Assembly (NCBI RefSeq): GCF_001458315.1
Contig: NZ_CYRX01000008.1
Span: 1-64,000 of the forward strand
Direction of reading: 5' to 3'
DNA: 64,000 nt
From: Thalassobacter stenotrophicus
GTDB taxonomy: Bacteria; Pseudomonadota; Alphaproteobacteria; Rhodobacterales; Rhodobacteraceae
The notes beneath the pieces were generated by a model, which was not told the origin of the DNA, did not search any database, and was given only the letters and a program-made list of their open reading frames with translations. Shown in pieces: positions 37,450-47,489 of the stretch. The position numbers were made by a program, and so were the translations under genes. Positions within the stretch are counted from its first letter, which is position 1, and every line of letters begins with the position of its first letter.

Positions 37450-38703
37450 GTGTTCGGCCGATATTTCGACTCTAGCACGACCGAAGAGACGGTGCCGCAA
37501 CGCGGCTTTGACAGCTTTGAGCTGCGTCTTGGGGATGTCATGCGCGGGGAACGCGCCACGCTCGGCAAATCTTTGCTCGAGGTGCAGCGTGATTTGCGGA
37601 TCAAAGCTACCTACATCGCGGCGATTGAAGATTGCGATACTTCCGCCTTTGAAACGCCGGGCTTTATCGCGGGCTACGTGCGGTCTTATGCGCGGTATCT
37701 TGGCATGGAGCCTGAGGAAACATTCGCACGTTTCTGTCTTGAAAGCGGATTCGAGGGCATTCACGGCGCTGCATCGCAGTTGAATAGCGATAATCGCGCG
37801 AAACCTGCGTTAAATGCCCCGATCACCGGAAATTCGGCCGACGTCATGGCGCGTGCGAACCGTCCGTTTGTACAGCACACCGGACCCGCGTTTGGCAGCG
37901 TTGATCCCGGTGCGCTTGGCTCAGTCGCAGTCTTGACGCTTTTGATGGCGGGGATCGGCTTTGGTGGCTGGTCCGTTTTTCAGGAAATTCAGCGGGTACA
38001 AGTCGCCCCTGTTGAGCAAGCTCCTGATGTCATTGCACAACTGGTCGATCCATTGGCTGGTGCGATTGCGTCTGACGCCCCTGTGGCTGCCGTGGGACGG
38101 CAAGCTCCATCTGTAGAAGCGCTCGATCGCTTGTATCGCCCCGATCCATTGGACGTACCCGTTTTGGTTGCCCGCGATGCGCCGATTTCCACAATTCGTC
38201 CCGGCGCCATTGGGGCTTTGGCAGGACCAGATGCACCGGACCTGTCTACACGTACGGCGACACCGACGCTTGGGGCGCAAATCGCGTCCATCGACGTACC
38301 AATGTTTGTCGAAGAGCCAGAGCCTCAGATCCCGCAAGTCACTGAAAAGCCACAAGATGAAGTTGTGTTGTTCGCTGTGCGCCCGGCTTGGGTCCGGGTA
38401 TCGTCCGGTGATGGCTCCGTCCTGTTTGAACAAATCCTCGATGCTGGTGATAGCTATACCATCCCGCGCGATGAGCTGACCTCATCCTTGCATGCAGGTA
38501 ACAGCGGTTCAGTTTACTTCCGCCTCAACGGTCAGACTTACGGCCCAGTCGGGCAGGGCACATCGGTGTCCCGCGGGATTGAGCTGGCTCCGACAAGTGT
38601 TGTCGCAAGTTACGCGGTCGCGGATCCCGAGGCTGACCGTGATTTAGCGACGGTTGTTGCCGAGTTGTCATTGCCGACTGCCGATATCGCACCAACCGAA
38701 TAG
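37450..38703 (+). CDS. RodZ-like protein: HTH domain, membrane helix, DUF4115
   Basis: A 417-residue single-pass membrane protein. Residues about 20-95 form an HTH_25 domain (LGDVMRGERATLGKSLLEVQRDLRIKATYIAAIE). One membrane helix lies near residue 155-180 (GSVAVLTLLMAGIGFGGWSVF). A Pro-rich linker follows, and the C-terminal DUF4115 domain starts near residue 310 (VVLFAVRPAWVRVSSGDGSVLFEQILDAGDSYTIP). RodZ links MreB to the envelope in rod-shaped cells; the architecture fits but sequence divergence leaves the name open. The start is a GTG with GAGG upstream. ispG follows 108 bp on, as in many related genomes. Confidence 0.85.
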   Translation: MFGRYFDSSTTEETVPQRGFDSFELRLGDVMRGERATLGKSLLEVQRDLRIKATYIAAIEDCDTSAFETPGFIAGYVRSYARYLGMEPEETFARFCLESGFEGIHGAASQLNSDNRAKPALNAPITGNSADVMARANRPFVQHTGPAFGSVDPGALGSVAVLTLLMAGIGFGGWSVFQEIQRVQVAPVEQAPDVIAQLVDPLAGAIASDAPVAAVGRQAPSVEALDRLYRPDPLDVPVLVARDAPISTIRPGAIGALAGPDAPDLSTRTATPTLGAQIASIDVPMFVEEPEPQIPQVTEKPQDEVVLFAVRPAWVRVSSGDGSVLFEQILDAGDSYTIPRDELTSSLHAGNSGSVYFRLNGQTYGPVGQGTSVSRGIELAPTSVVASYAVADPEADRDLATVVAELSLPTADIAPTE

Positions 38704-38811
38704 CCCACCTTTATCGCGACCTACCCTGATTAATGCGTTATGGCGCATTGTCAGGCGAAGTTGACAGGTTTACATTCTCACCAACTCAGAATGCCAAGAA
38801 GGTTCCGCGCC

Positions 38812-39933
38812 ATGTCACTTCATTCCATTCGCCCCTGGCGTCAGATTGACCGGCGCAAAAGCCGGCAAATCATGGTTGGCTCCGTTCCGGTGGGCGGTGA
38901 TGCCCCTATTACCGTTCAAACGATGACCAATACGTTAACGACGGATGCTTCAGCTACGATCAAGCAGGTATTGGCCTGTGCCGACGCTGGCGCAGACATC
39001 GTGCGCGTGTCGGTGCCTGATCAGGCCAGCTCAAAGGCGCTGAAGGAAATCATTGCGGAAAGCCCTGTGCCAATCGTGGCCGACATTCACTTTCATTATA
39101 AGCGCGGGATTGAGGCGGCCGAAGCTGGTGCGGCGTGTTTGCGGATCAACCCCGGGAACATTGGTGATTCCAACCGCGTGAAAGAAGTGATCAAGGCTGC
39201 ACGCGACCACAATTGCTCCATTCGGATTGGCGTGAACGCGGGCTCGCTAGAGAAGCACCTTCTTGAAAAATATGGCGAACCTTGCCCCGATGCCATGATT
39301 GAGAGTGGGCTGGATCATATTCGCATCCTCCAAGATAATGACTTTCACGAATTCAAGATCAGCTGCAAAGCATCGGATGTGTTTATGGCAGCCGCGGCTT
39401 ATCAAGGCCTCGCGGAAGCCACCGATGCGCCAATCCACCTCGGCATCACAGAGGCTGGTGGCCTAACGTCCGGCACGATCAAATCGGCGATTGGCCTTGG
39501 TAATTTGCTCTGGATGGGTATTGGCGACACGATCCGTGTGTCTCTGTCTGCTGATCCAGTGGAGGAAGTTAAGGTTGGCTACGAAATCCTTAAGTCCCTC
39601 GGCCTTCGTCATCGCGGCGTTAACATTATTTCCTGTCCGTCCTGTGCACGGCAGGGGTTCGATGTAATCAAAACGGTTGAAACGCTCGAGGATCGGCTGG
39701 CTCACATCAAGACCCCAATGTCGTTGTCGATTATCGGCTGTGTGGTGAATGGCCCGGGCGAAGCACTGATGACAGACGTCGGTTTTACCGGTGGCGGCAA
39801 CGGATCGGGCATGGTGTATCTGGCTGGTGCGCAAAGTCATAAGCTAGACAACGCGCAAATGGTCGACCACATCGTCGAGCAGGTGGAGAAAAAAGCCGCT
39901 GAAATCGATGCGACGGCAAACGCGGCTGAATGA
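38812..39933 (+). CDS. ispG: 4-Hydroxy-3-methylbut-2-en-1-yl diphosphate synthase
   Basis: [4Fe-4S] enzyme of the MEP isoprenoid pathway. The 373 residues have the usual N-terminus ([17 protein letters not shown]), the TIM-barrel half with [30 protein letters not shown], and the iron-binding C-terminus with cysteines in [12 protein letters not shown] and [10 protein letters not shown]. Start set at the ATG at 38812 with AAGAAGG upstream. It shares its pathway with dxr at 56688, though the two loci are separate. Confidence 0.97.
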   Translation: MSLHSIRPWRQIDRRKSRQIMVGSVPVGGDAPITVQTMTNTLTTDASATIKQVLACADAGADIVRVSVPDQASSKALKEIIAESPVPIVADIHFHYKRGIEAAEAGAACLRINPGNIGDSNRVKEVIKAARDHNCSIRIGVNAGSLEKHLLEKYGEPCPDAMIESGLDHIRILQDNDFHEFKISCKASDVFMAAAAYQGLAEATDAPIHLGITEAGGLTSGTIKSAIGLGNLLWMGIGDTIRVSLSADPVEEVKVGYEILKSLGLRHRGVNIISCPSCARQGFDVIKTVETLEDRLAHIKTPMSLSIIGCVVNGPGEALMTDVGFTGGGNGSGMVYLAGAQSHKLDNAQMVDHIVEQVEKKAAEIDATANAAE

Positions 39934-39957
39934 ATATTGCACTGTAGGCAGCTGGTC

Positions 39958-40425
39958 TTAATCGTAAAACCTATCTTCCTTTACGCTCTCCATGCTCACG
40001 TGCGTGGACGAATGTGAGACGTGAGGCAACGTACTGAGCGTCTCCCCAAGGAATGTCCGATAGGCAGCAATGTCGGTCGTTCTGACCTTGAGCATATAGT
40101 CAAAACTTCCAGCGATCATATGGCATTGCTCAATTTCGGGGTGGCTTTGCACAGCGCGGTTAAAGTCATTCAGAGCGCGTGCACGTGTGTCCTTGAGCCG
40201 GATTTCAACGAAAGCCACATGAGCGCACCCAAGCTTAATGGGATCGAGGATGGCGCGATACCCTCGGATCACGCCAAGCTTTTCAAGCCGCTTTAACCTT
40301 GCTTGACAGGGCGTTTTCGAAAGCCCGACCCTTTCAGAGAGATCTTTGAGCGTAATGCGCCCATCCTCAGAGACTGCTTTGAGAATAGCATGATCAAAAG
40401 CATCTAAAGACGATAAGAGAGACAT
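39958..40425 (-). CDS. putR: Lrp/AsnC-family regulator, probable PutR
   Basis: A 155-residue regulator with an N-terminal helix-turn-helix (GRITLKDLSERVGLSKTPCQARLKRLEKLGVI, residues about 18-50) and a C-terminal RAM amino-acid-sensing domain. It diverges from putA with a 130-bp gap; in alphaproteobacteria the divergent Lrp-type gene PutR activates putA in response to proline. The PutA protein here lacks its own DNA-binding domain, which fits separate control by this protein. Confidence 0.88.
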   Translation of the reverse strand: MSLLSSLDAFDHAILKAVSEDGRITLKDLSERVGLSKTPCQARLKRLEKLGVIRGYRAILDPIKLGCAHVAFVEIRLKDTRARALNDFNRAVQSHPEIEQCHMIAGSFDYMLKVRTTDIAAYRTFLGETLSTLPHVSHSSTHVSMESVKEDRFYD

Positions 40426-40484
40426 GCGGTGGCTTTCATTCTCGAAATTACTGTCGAATTCATAAAATTAAGGAAATAAGATCT

Positions 40485-40504
40485 CCTGTGAATAAATATA
40501 CAGG
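40485..40504. promoter_or_regulatory. Inverted repeat in the putR/putA gap, candidate PutR site
   Basis: CCTGT (40485-40489) and ACAGG (40500-40504) flank a 10-nt spacer of A, T and one G; an extra T-A pair extends each arm. A third CCTGT follows at 40523. The 15-16 bp half-site spacing and AT core suit an Lrp-family operator. Confidence 0.5.
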
Positions 40505-40555
40505 AAATAACCTCATGTGAAGCCTGTATTCTGTTCCCAACATTGGGAGGCCTTC

Positions 40556-43500
40556 ATGAGCGACACAAACACGATCCGTCAGATCATCCGCGACAGAACA
40601 TATGCGCCAGAGGCCGAGGTCCTAGAGCGCCTTGCACACTTCCTTCCAGACCCAGCAAAACGCGCCCGCATTGAGGCGATTGCGACCACATTCGTGGACC
40701 ACCTTCGTAAAGATGCACGTCCCGCTTTGATGGAGGTTTTTCTAGCCGAATACGGCCTCAATACGGAGGAGGGTGTGGCGTTGATGTGCCTCGCGGAGGC
40801 CTTGTTGCGGGTCCCTGACGCCGACACAATGGACACATTGATTGAAGATAAAATCGCCCCTTCCGACTGGGGTAAGCATCTCGGCGCGGCACATTCTCCG
40901 TTGGTGAATGCCTCCACTTGGGCGCTGTTTTTGACTGGCAAGGTGCTGGATACGGATAGATCCGTTGCAGGTGTTTTACGCAATGCAATCAAACGTATGG
41001 GTGAGCCGGTCATTCGGAAAGCCGTGCGCAGTGCGATGAAGGAGATGGGTCGTCAGTTTGTATTGGGCGAGACGATCCAATCAGCCATGTCGCGGGCAAG
41101 CGTGCGTGAGGCCCGTGGCGAAAGCTACAGCTACGACATGCTGGGGGAAGCCGCGCGTACAGACGCCGATGCTCGGCGCTACATGGCCGCCTACGCAAAT
41201 GCCATTGCTGCAATGGCGACTGCCAAGGGCGACGATATCCGCACACGACCTGGTATCTCCATCAAACTATCGGCGCTTTTTGAACGGTATGAGCCGTTGC
41301 ACCGTGAGCTCGTCATGGAGGTTCTTGTCCCTCGAGTGAAAGCGCTTGCACAGCAGGCTGCAAGCGCGAACATTGGCTTGAATATCGACGCCGAAGAGGC
41401 TGATCGCCTCGACCTCTCGCTAGACGTGATCGAGGCGGTTCTGACTGATCCCGAGTTGGCCGGATGGGATGGCTTTGGGGTCGTAGTGCAGGCCTATGGC
41501 AAGCGCGCCTCTGCGATGATCGACTGGTTGTCTCAACTGGCACAAGATCACGACCGGAGGATCATGGTGCGGTTGGTGAAGGGCGCCTATTGGGACACCG
41601 AGATTAAACAGGCACAAACCCTCGGGCTTGCTTCATACCCCGTATTCACCCGCAAAGCCGCGACCGACGCCAGCTATATCGCCTGTGCCCATCAACTTGC
41701 CGGGATGATTGATCACATCTACCCACAGTTCGCGACCCATAACGCCCATACTGTTGCGGCTATAACTAACATGAATCTATCCCCACAAGCATATGAATTT
41801 CAACGACTTCATGGGATGGGTGAGGCGCTTCATGATCATCTTCGTGCAACCTATGGAACCCAAACTCGGATCTATGCACCCGTGGGCGCGCATCGTGATT
41901 TGCTGGCTTATTTGGTGCGTCGCTTGTTGGAAAACGGCGCAAATTCATCGTTTGTGAACCAAATTGTTGATGAATCACGCCCGGTTTCTGAAGTGGTTGC
42001 CGACCCGATCACAGCTCTTACCACTCTGCAAAGCAAGCTGTGTGAGCCACGGGAAATATTCACACCGCGAGTGAATTCGGATGGGTTTGATTGGGTCGAT
42101 CCTGATGCCCGTTCAAAGCTTCAAGCCGCACTTGATGCCGTGGCGGATAGAACTTGGGAAGCCGCGCAATCTGTTGGAAGTATACATAAAACAGTTACCA
42201 GTCCGGGGCGTGACGATATCGTAGGGATCGCGCGATGGGCCACGGCAGCAGAAGCCGTTCAGGCGATCACCGAGGTTACTCCTTGGACGGTCGACCCTGA
42301 AAATCGCCGCGCAGTACTGTACCGGTCTGCTGATTTGTATGAAGCTGAGCGGGTGCACCTGATCTCTCTGCTCATGCGCGAAGCTGGTAAGACACTCATA
42401 GATTGCATCAATGAAATACGGGAAGCCGTTGATTTTCTTCGGTACTATGCAGAGTTTGCGGATCCAACGCCCAGTGTTGGCATCGTGACGTGCATCTCGC
42501 CTTGGAACTTTCCCTTGGCGATCTTCACCGGTCAGATCGCGGCGGCGTTAGCGGCGGGCAATGGGGTGCTTGCTAAACCCGCGGAGCAGACGTCGTTGAT
42601 CGCGGACTACGCCGTATCGCTCCTGATCGATGCAGGTGTGCCGCCAGAATGTTTACGGTTGGTTTCTGGGGAAGGCGCGATTGTTGGCCCGATTTTGACC
42701 GGAACGGCTGGCATCCATGCCGTCGCTTTCACCGGCTCAACCGCGACGGCTCAACGTATCAATCGTACGATGGCGGCCTCACTTACCCCCGGCACGCCCT
42801 TGATCGCGGAGACCGGGGGGCAAAACGCGATGATCGTGGACAGCACTGCGCTGTTGGAGCAGGCTGTACGCGATATCATTGCCAGTGCGTTCCAATCCGC
42901 GGGCCAGCGATGCTCGGCGCTTCGGATGCTTTACGTCCAAGAAGACATCGCGCCTGCGTTAACCGAAATGCTCACCGGGGCGATGGATGCATTGGTTGTC
43001 GGGGACTCGACCGATTTTGCCACTGATGTTGGCCCGATCATCGACGCCACAGCCAAAGCGCGCATTGATGCACACATCGCCGCTAGCACAATCGTGCATC
43101 AGGGGCCAAAGGGCGGATCGCAGCATGTGGCCCCGACGCTCTTGCGGGTCAATGGGATCAATGACTTGGCGGACGAAGTGTTTGGCCCTGTCTGTCACAT
43201 CGCAACCTTTGCGGCTGGTGAACTGCCTCAGGTCATCGCGGATATTAACGCGTCGGGCTATGGCTTGACGTTCGGACTGCACAGCCGGATCGACAGCCGT
43301 GTAGAAGAGATCAGCCAGCAGGTGAACGCGGGCAACATCTATGTTAACCGAAACCAAATTGGCGCTGTGGTGGGAAGCCAACCCTTTGGTGGGCACGGCC
43401 TGAGCGGGACGGGCCCAAAGGCTGGTGGCCCCCGCTATGTCGCCCGCTTTCATCGCGGCTGGGTTGTGTCTGCGCTCGATGGCACGCTCAGCCTGCCAGG

Positions 43501-43861
43501 GCCAACGGGAGAGTCGAACCGCTACCGCGTGATGCCGCGCGGGCGGATTGGGTGCTTTGGCCCGACACCTGACGATTTAGCGACGCAGATGCAGCAGGTC
43601 GGTGCCAGCGGAGCTGAAGCCGTTGATTGCAGTGCCGTCGACCTGACTTCACTGGCTCTGCTTGATCTGGAGGGGGCAGTTTATTGGGGTGACAATGGAC
43701 GTGACATTGCAGTCGCTCTGGCAGGACTTGATGGGCCAATTACGCCTTTGTGGACGGACAAGACATTCCAAAATTGGCTTTGGCTTGAACAAGTGATCAG
43801 TGTGGATACAACCGCTTCGGGGGGGAATGCTTCGCTGTTGGCGAGCATGGATGAGGTTTAA
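40556..43861 (+). CDS. putA: Bifunctional proline dehydrogenase / glutamate-semialdehyde dehydrogenase
   Basis: Oxidises proline to glutamate in two steps with FAD and NAD. The 1101 residues hold an N-terminal helical region, the proline dehydrogenase barrel (about residues 170-460, including RGESYSYDMLGEAART and YAPVGAHRDLLAYLVRRLLENGANSSFV) and the aldehyde dehydrogenase domain (about 540-990). In the latter the catalytic Glu is in AETGGQNAM and the catalytic Cys in SAGQRCSALR. No ribbon-helix-helix DNA-binding domain is present. The ATG at 40556 has GGGAGG five bases upstream; the longer frame from 40517 does not. Confidence 0.96.
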   Translation: MSDTNTIRQIIRDRTYAPEAEVLERLAHFLPDPAKRARIEAIATTFVDHLRKDARPALMEVFLAEYGLNTEEGVALMCLAEALLRVPDADTMDTLIEDKIAPSDWGKHLGAAHSPLVNASTWALFLTGKVLDTDRSVAGVLRNAIKRMGEPVIRKAVRSAMKEMGRQFVLGETIQSAMSRASVREARGESYSYDMLGEAARTDADARRYMAAYANAIAAMATAKGDDIRTRPGISIKLSALFERYEPLHRELVMEVLVPRVKALAQQAASANIGLNIDAEEADRLDLSLDVIEAVLTDPELAGWDGFGVVVQAYGKRASAMIDWLSQLAQDHDRRIMVRLVKGAYWDTEIKQAQTLGLASYPVFTRKAATDASYIACAHQLAGMIDHIYPQFATHNAHTVAAITNMNLSPQAYEFQRLHGMGEALHDHLRATYGTQTRIYAPVGAHRDLLAYLVRRLLENGANSSFVNQIVDESRPVSEVVADPITALTTLQSKLCEPREIFTPRVNSDGFDWVDPDARSKLQAALDAVADRTWEAAQSVGSIHKTVTSPGRDDIVGIARWATAAEAVQAITEVTPWTVDPENRRAVLYRSADLYEAERVHLISLLMREAGKTLIDCINEIREAVDFLRYYAEFADPTPSVGIVTCISPWNFPLAIFTGQIAAALAAGNGVLAKPAEQTSLIADYAVSLLIDAGVPPECLRLVSGEGAIVGPILTGTAGIHAVAFTGSTATAQRINRTMAASLTPGTPLIAETGGQNAMIVDSTALLEQAVRDIIASAFQSAGQRCSALRMLYVQEDIAPALTEMLTGAMDALVVGDSTDFATDVGPIIDATAKARIDAHIAASTIVHQGPKGGSQHVAPTLLRVNGINDLADEVFGPVCHIATFAAGELPQVIADINASGYGLTFGLHSRIDSRVEEISQQVNAGNIYVNRNQIGAVVGSQPFGGHGLSGTGPKAGGPRYVARFHRGWVVSALDGTLSLPGPTGESNRYRVMPRGRIGCFGPTPDDLATQMQQVGASGAEAVDCSAVDLTSLALLDLEGAVYWGDNGRDIAVALAGLDGPITPLWTDKTFQNWLWLEQVISVDTTASGGNASLLASMDEV

Positions 43862-43883
43862 CCCCACCCTATAAGAAACTGAA

Positions 43884-43911
43884 AAGGGGCCAAGTTTTCA
43901 CTCGGCCCCTT
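43884..43911 (-). terminator. Terminator between convergent putA and ABC transporter operon
   Basis: An 8-bp stem (AAGGGGCC at 43884-43891 with GGCCCCTT at 43904-43911). On the minus strand TTTTC follows, suited to end the ABC operon; on the plus strand it could also help stop putA transcription. Confidence 0.65.
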
Positions 43912-43921
43912 AGATATATGC

Positions 43922-46009
43922 TTACTCAGCAGCGATTTTGATGACCGGCTCCATCCGCGCGAGGATGTCATCGGCCAAGTGGCATTTGACCTGATGCCCA
44001 TCGCCCAACTGACGAACGGGCGGGACCTCTTTGTCGCATAGACCGTTTGGCACCTGATCTTTCCACCGGCAGCGCGTTTGGAACGGGCAACCACTGGGTG
44101 GGTTCATCGCCGATGGGATATCGCCCTCAAGCACGATGTGCTTTTTCTCAACCGAGGTGTCGGCGATTGGAACAGCTGACAAAAGCGCCTCGGTGTAGGG
44201 GTGATAGGGCGGGCTAAAGACCTGATCGGTGGTGCCCAACTCAACCACGTGGCCAAGGTACATCACCATCACGCGATCGCTCAGATACCGCACAATCGAC
44301 AAATCGTGGGAAATAAACAGGAGCGTGGTTTTGTTCTCGCGCTGGATCTCCATCAGCAGATCGGTCACTGCGGCCTGCACCGACACATCAAGCGCGGAGA
44401 CTGGTTCATCCGCCACAACGATCCGCGCATCACCTGCAAAGGCGCGCGCAATACCGACACGCTGCTTTTGTCCGCCAGACAGCTGGCGCGGCATCCGGTC
44501 TGCAAAGGCGCGGGGCAGTTTGACCAGATCCAAAAGCTTGAGCATCCGATCGTGCCGCTCTTCGTCATTGTCGCCAATGTCGAAAATCTCAAGCGCGCGA
44601 ATGATCTGGCGACCCACCGTCATGGACGGGTTCAGCGTATCAAACGGGTTCTGAAAGACCATCTGCACATCGGCAATTGTCTTGGTATCGCGCTTGTCGA
44701 TGGGCGTGTCCTGGATGGGCAGGTTCCCGAGGGTGATCTTACCCTCTGTCGCCGTCTCAAGGCCCATGAGGACCTTCGCAAAGGTGGATTTTCCGCAACC
44801 GGATTCACCCACAATTGCCAGTGTCTCAGACTCGCGTGCCTCAAAGCTAAGCGTTTCGTTGGCCTTGACCACTTTCTTTTCACCGCCGCCAAACAGCGCG
44901 TTTGCCGCGACCTCATAGTATTTCTTGAGGTCTTCCATCTTGAGGACGACATCACCAACCGGTGCTTTTTCCTTAGCCTCCGCCACGGTGATTGGTGCGT
45001 TCCAGTCGATTTCTTCAAACTTCAGACAGCGGGATTCATGACGGTCATTGCCGTCAATCGGAGCCATCTTGATGTCCGTCGCATCACAACGCCCAGCCTC
45101 AAAATAATCGCAGCGCGGGCCAAAGTTACAGCCCGGAGGACGTTCATGGGGCAGGGGAAAGTTGCCCGGGATCGCCACCAGAGGACGTGCATTTTTGTCG
45201 GCACCCGGCAGAGGGATCGAACGGAACAAGGCCTGCGTGTAGGGGTGCTTCATGTCATCGAACACATCCGCAATCGAGCCACGCTCAACCGCCTCGCCCG
45301 AATACATCACGCACAGCCGGTCACAGGTTTCGAGAACCAGCCCGAGGTTGTGCGAGATGAACAGCATGGATGTGCCGTACTTACGCCCCAGATCCCGGAC
45401 TAGCTCAACAATCGCGGCCTCAACAGTTACGTCCAGCGCGGTTGTCGGCTCATCAAGAATAAGCAGCGATGGTTTCGACATCAGCGCCATCGCAATCACG
45501 ATCCGCTGTTGTTGTCCGCCCGACAATTGGTGCGGGAAGGATTTCAGCATCCGTTCAGGGTCGGGCAATTTGACGTCGGTCACCACCTCGAGGGCACGCT
45601 TGTAGGCCTCGGCCTCTGACACGCCCTCGTGGATCATCGGCACCTCCATGAGCTGCTTGCCGATCCGCATTGCGGGGTTCAGCGACGCCATGGGTTCTTG
45701 GTAGATCATGGCGATTTCATTGCCGCGAATATCGCGCAGCTCTTCCATCGACATCTCACCTAGATCTTGGCCCTTGAACTTGATCGATCCGCCGACAATG
45801 CGGCCGTTTTTGCCAAGGTCCTGCATGACCCCAAGAGCCACGGTGGATTTTCCGCAACCGGACTCGCCCACAAGGCCAACGGCCTCACCGGGTTGTACGG
45901 TCACAGAAAAATCCATCACTGCAGGAATTTCCCGCAGCCGGGTGAAAAACGAAATCGACAGGCGATCAATTTCGAGAATGGGACCGTCGTAATCGGGTGT
46001 CTTACTCAT
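43922..46009 (-). CDS. Peptide-type ABC transporter, fused double ATP-binding subunit
   Basis: A 695-residue protein with two complete ABC modules (DppD- and DppF-like) in one chain. Each has a Walker A (GESGCGKS, near residues 53 and 405), a signature (LSGGQQQR and LSGGQKQR), and a Walker B (LILDEPT and VVADEPV). Each ends with an oligopeptide C-terminal region containing cysteines that may bind iron-sulfur (PGCNFGPRCDYFEAGRC and SGCPFQTRCRWKD). It is the last gene of the operon and is followed by a terminator. It drives uptake through the two permeases upstream. Confidence 0.93.
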   Translation of the reverse strand: MSKTPDYDGPILEIDRLSISFFTRLREIPAVMDFSVTVQPGEAVGLVGESGCGKSTVALGVMQDLGKNGRIVGGSIKFKGQDLGEMSMEELRDIRGNEIAMIYQEPMASLNPAMRIGKQLMEVPMIHEGVSEAEAYKRALEVVTDVKLPDPERMLKSFPHQLSGGQQQRIVIAMALMSKPSLLILDEPTTALDVTVEAAIVELVRDLGRKYGTSMLFISHNLGLVLETCDRLCVMYSGEAVERGSIADVFDDMKHPYTQALFRSIPLPGADKNARPLVAIPGNFPLPHERPPGCNFGPRCDYFEAGRCDATDIKMAPIDGNDRHESRCLKFEEIDWNAPITVAEAKEKAPVGDVVLKMEDLKKYYEVAANALFGGGEKKVVKANETLSFEARESETLAIVGESGCGKSTFAKVLMGLETATEGKITLGNLPIQDTPIDKRDTKTIADVQMVFQNPFDTLNPSMTVGRQIIRALEIFDIGDNDEERHDRMLKLLDLVKLPRAFADRMPRQLSGGQKQRVGIARAFAGDARIVVADEPVSALDVSVQAAVTDLLMEIQRENKTTLLFISHDLSIVRYLSDRVMVMYLGHVVELGTTDQVFSPPYHPYTEALLSAVPIADTSVEKKHIVLEGDIPSAMNPPSGCPFQTRCRWKDQVPNGLCDKEVPPVRQLGDGHQVKCHLADDILARMEPVIKIAAE

Positions 46010-46024
46010 ATCATCGTCTCCGGA

Positions 46025-47476
46025 TCAGTCTTTCAGGCTCTCTTCGCGCAGGCCATCGGCCAGCAGGTTCAGCCCCAGAACAAGGCTCAACAACGCGAAG
46101 GAGGGCGGAAGCGCGGGGTGGGGGTAGATCGACAAGAGCTTGCGGCCCTCGTTAATCGTGGATCCCCAATCCGGGCTTTCCGGTGGCAGACCGAGGCCAA
46201 AGAAGCCCAAGGTCCCGAGAAGGATGGTGGTGTAACCAATACGCAGGCAGAAATCCACGATCAGCGGACCGCGCGCGTTGGGCAGGATTTCCCACAGCAT
46301 TATGTACCAAGCCCCTTCACCACGGGTTTGCGCTGCGGCGACGTAGTCGCGGGTTTTGATATCCAGCGTCAGGCCCCGAACGATCCGGAACACGGTGGGT
46401 GAGTTTACGAACACGACCGAGACGAACACCACAAGGATACCGCCGGGCACGTTGAACGCATCCAAGCTGGCGGGGATGAACGACACAGGCGTCGAGCTGT
46501 CAGAGACCAGCCAAACATACAACAGGACCATCGGCGTAAGTGCTACGGCCATGTACAGATTGCGTTTGGGGGGCTGTGTGTAGAACCGTGAGTTGATCAG
46601 AACGCCGGTAAAAATGATCGGCGCGAGGAACAAGAACATCGCCATGTAGGACGGCAGGCCGGTTTCCACGATCTCTGGTGTGACCAGAAGGTAGAACAGC
46701 AAGATCACCGGGAATGCGAGGATCAGGTTGGCAAGAAACGACAGCACCGTGTCGAGCAAGCCACCCCGGTAACCCGCAGGCAGGCCGAGTGTGATGCCCA
46801 CCATAAACGCGAACAATGTGGCCCGCGGGGCGATCTGCATCACGACTGTGGAGCCTGCGATCATCCGTGAGAACACATCGCGTGACAGGTTATCTCCGCC
46901 CAATAGGTAGAACGGAAAGCCGCCTTCTTCGGCGCCGCGGAAGGGCGTGCCGGGGACCTTGTTCTTCATCCCCGAGGCGACTTCGAGCGGCTCATGGGTG
47001 ATGATCCAGCCAAACATCCCGTAGAACAGCGCAGTGTAGGCCCAGAACATCACGAGACCAAAACCGATCATGCCAACCGTGCTGTCAAAGAGTTTGCCAT
47101 AAAGGCCAAGGCGGCGTTTGTAGACAAACGACAGAACGAAGGTCGCAACCAGCGCGCCCCAGACGGGCACGAACTGACGGATGATGCCGCCAAAAATGCC
47201 GCCATTGGTGTGGCCCGTGATAATGCCGCCGGCGATGTAGCCCACCAGCGTCAGAACGAGTGCCGCGAAGGACCACTTGATGATCGCTTTCAACAGGCCG
47301 TTAAAGCCGCCTGTGGCCACAGCCGTGCCGTCGGCGTTAAAGCTGATGCGTTCCTCGGGTTGGAAAAACGCGAGCAGGGATTGCAGCAAAACGCCCGCCA
47401 CGAGCACCGCAAGGCTGACGCCTAATGCGGGGTTCAGGACCGTGCCAAGGCTGCCTGTCCAGGTTAATGGTTCCAT
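46025..47476 (-). CDS. Peptide-type ABC permease (DppC-like) with unusual extra membrane regions
   Basis: A 483-residue inner-membrane permease, about 180 residues longer than ordinary DppC. Residues about 1-150 add several membrane helices before the normal domain, which begins around FPFYLLGGDNLSRDVFSR near residue 192. A further hydrophobic block of roughly 90 residues (YLLVTPEIVETG through PGGILVVFVSVVFV) interrupts the transport domain before the EAA loop (RDYVAAAQTRGEGAWYIMLWEILPNARGP). It sits 13 bp from the DppB-like gene and 15 bp from the ATPase gene. Confidence 0.9.
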   Translation of the reverse strand: MEPLTWTGSLGTVLNPALGVSLAVLVAGVLLQSLLAFFQPEERISFNADGTAVATGGFNGLLKAIIKWSFAALVLTLVGYIAGGIITGHTNGGIFGGIIRQFVPVWGALVATFVLSFVYKRRLGLYGKLFDSTVGMIGFGLVMFWAYTALFYGMFGWIITHEPLEVASGMKNKVPGTPFRGAEEGGFPFYLLGGDNLSRDVFSRMIAGSTVVMQIAPRATLFAFMVGITLGLPAGYRGGLLDTVLSFLANLILAFPVILLFYLLVTPEIVETGLPSYMAMFLFLAPIIFTGVLINSRFYTQPPKRNLYMAVALTPMVLLYVWLVSDSSTPVSFIPASLDAFNVPGGILVVFVSVVFVNSPTVFRIVRGLTLDIKTRDYVAAAQTRGEGAWYIMLWEILPNARGPLIVDFCLRIGYTTILLGTLGFFGLGLPPESPDWGSTINEGRKLLSIYPHPALPPSFALLSLVLGLNLLADGLREESLKD

Positions 47477-47489
47477 GTCTCAGGCCTCC

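Noticed and set aside
44201-45403. 400-codon plus-strand frame over the ABC ATPase gene
   Set aside because: Antisense shadow; ABC motifs are all on the minus strand.
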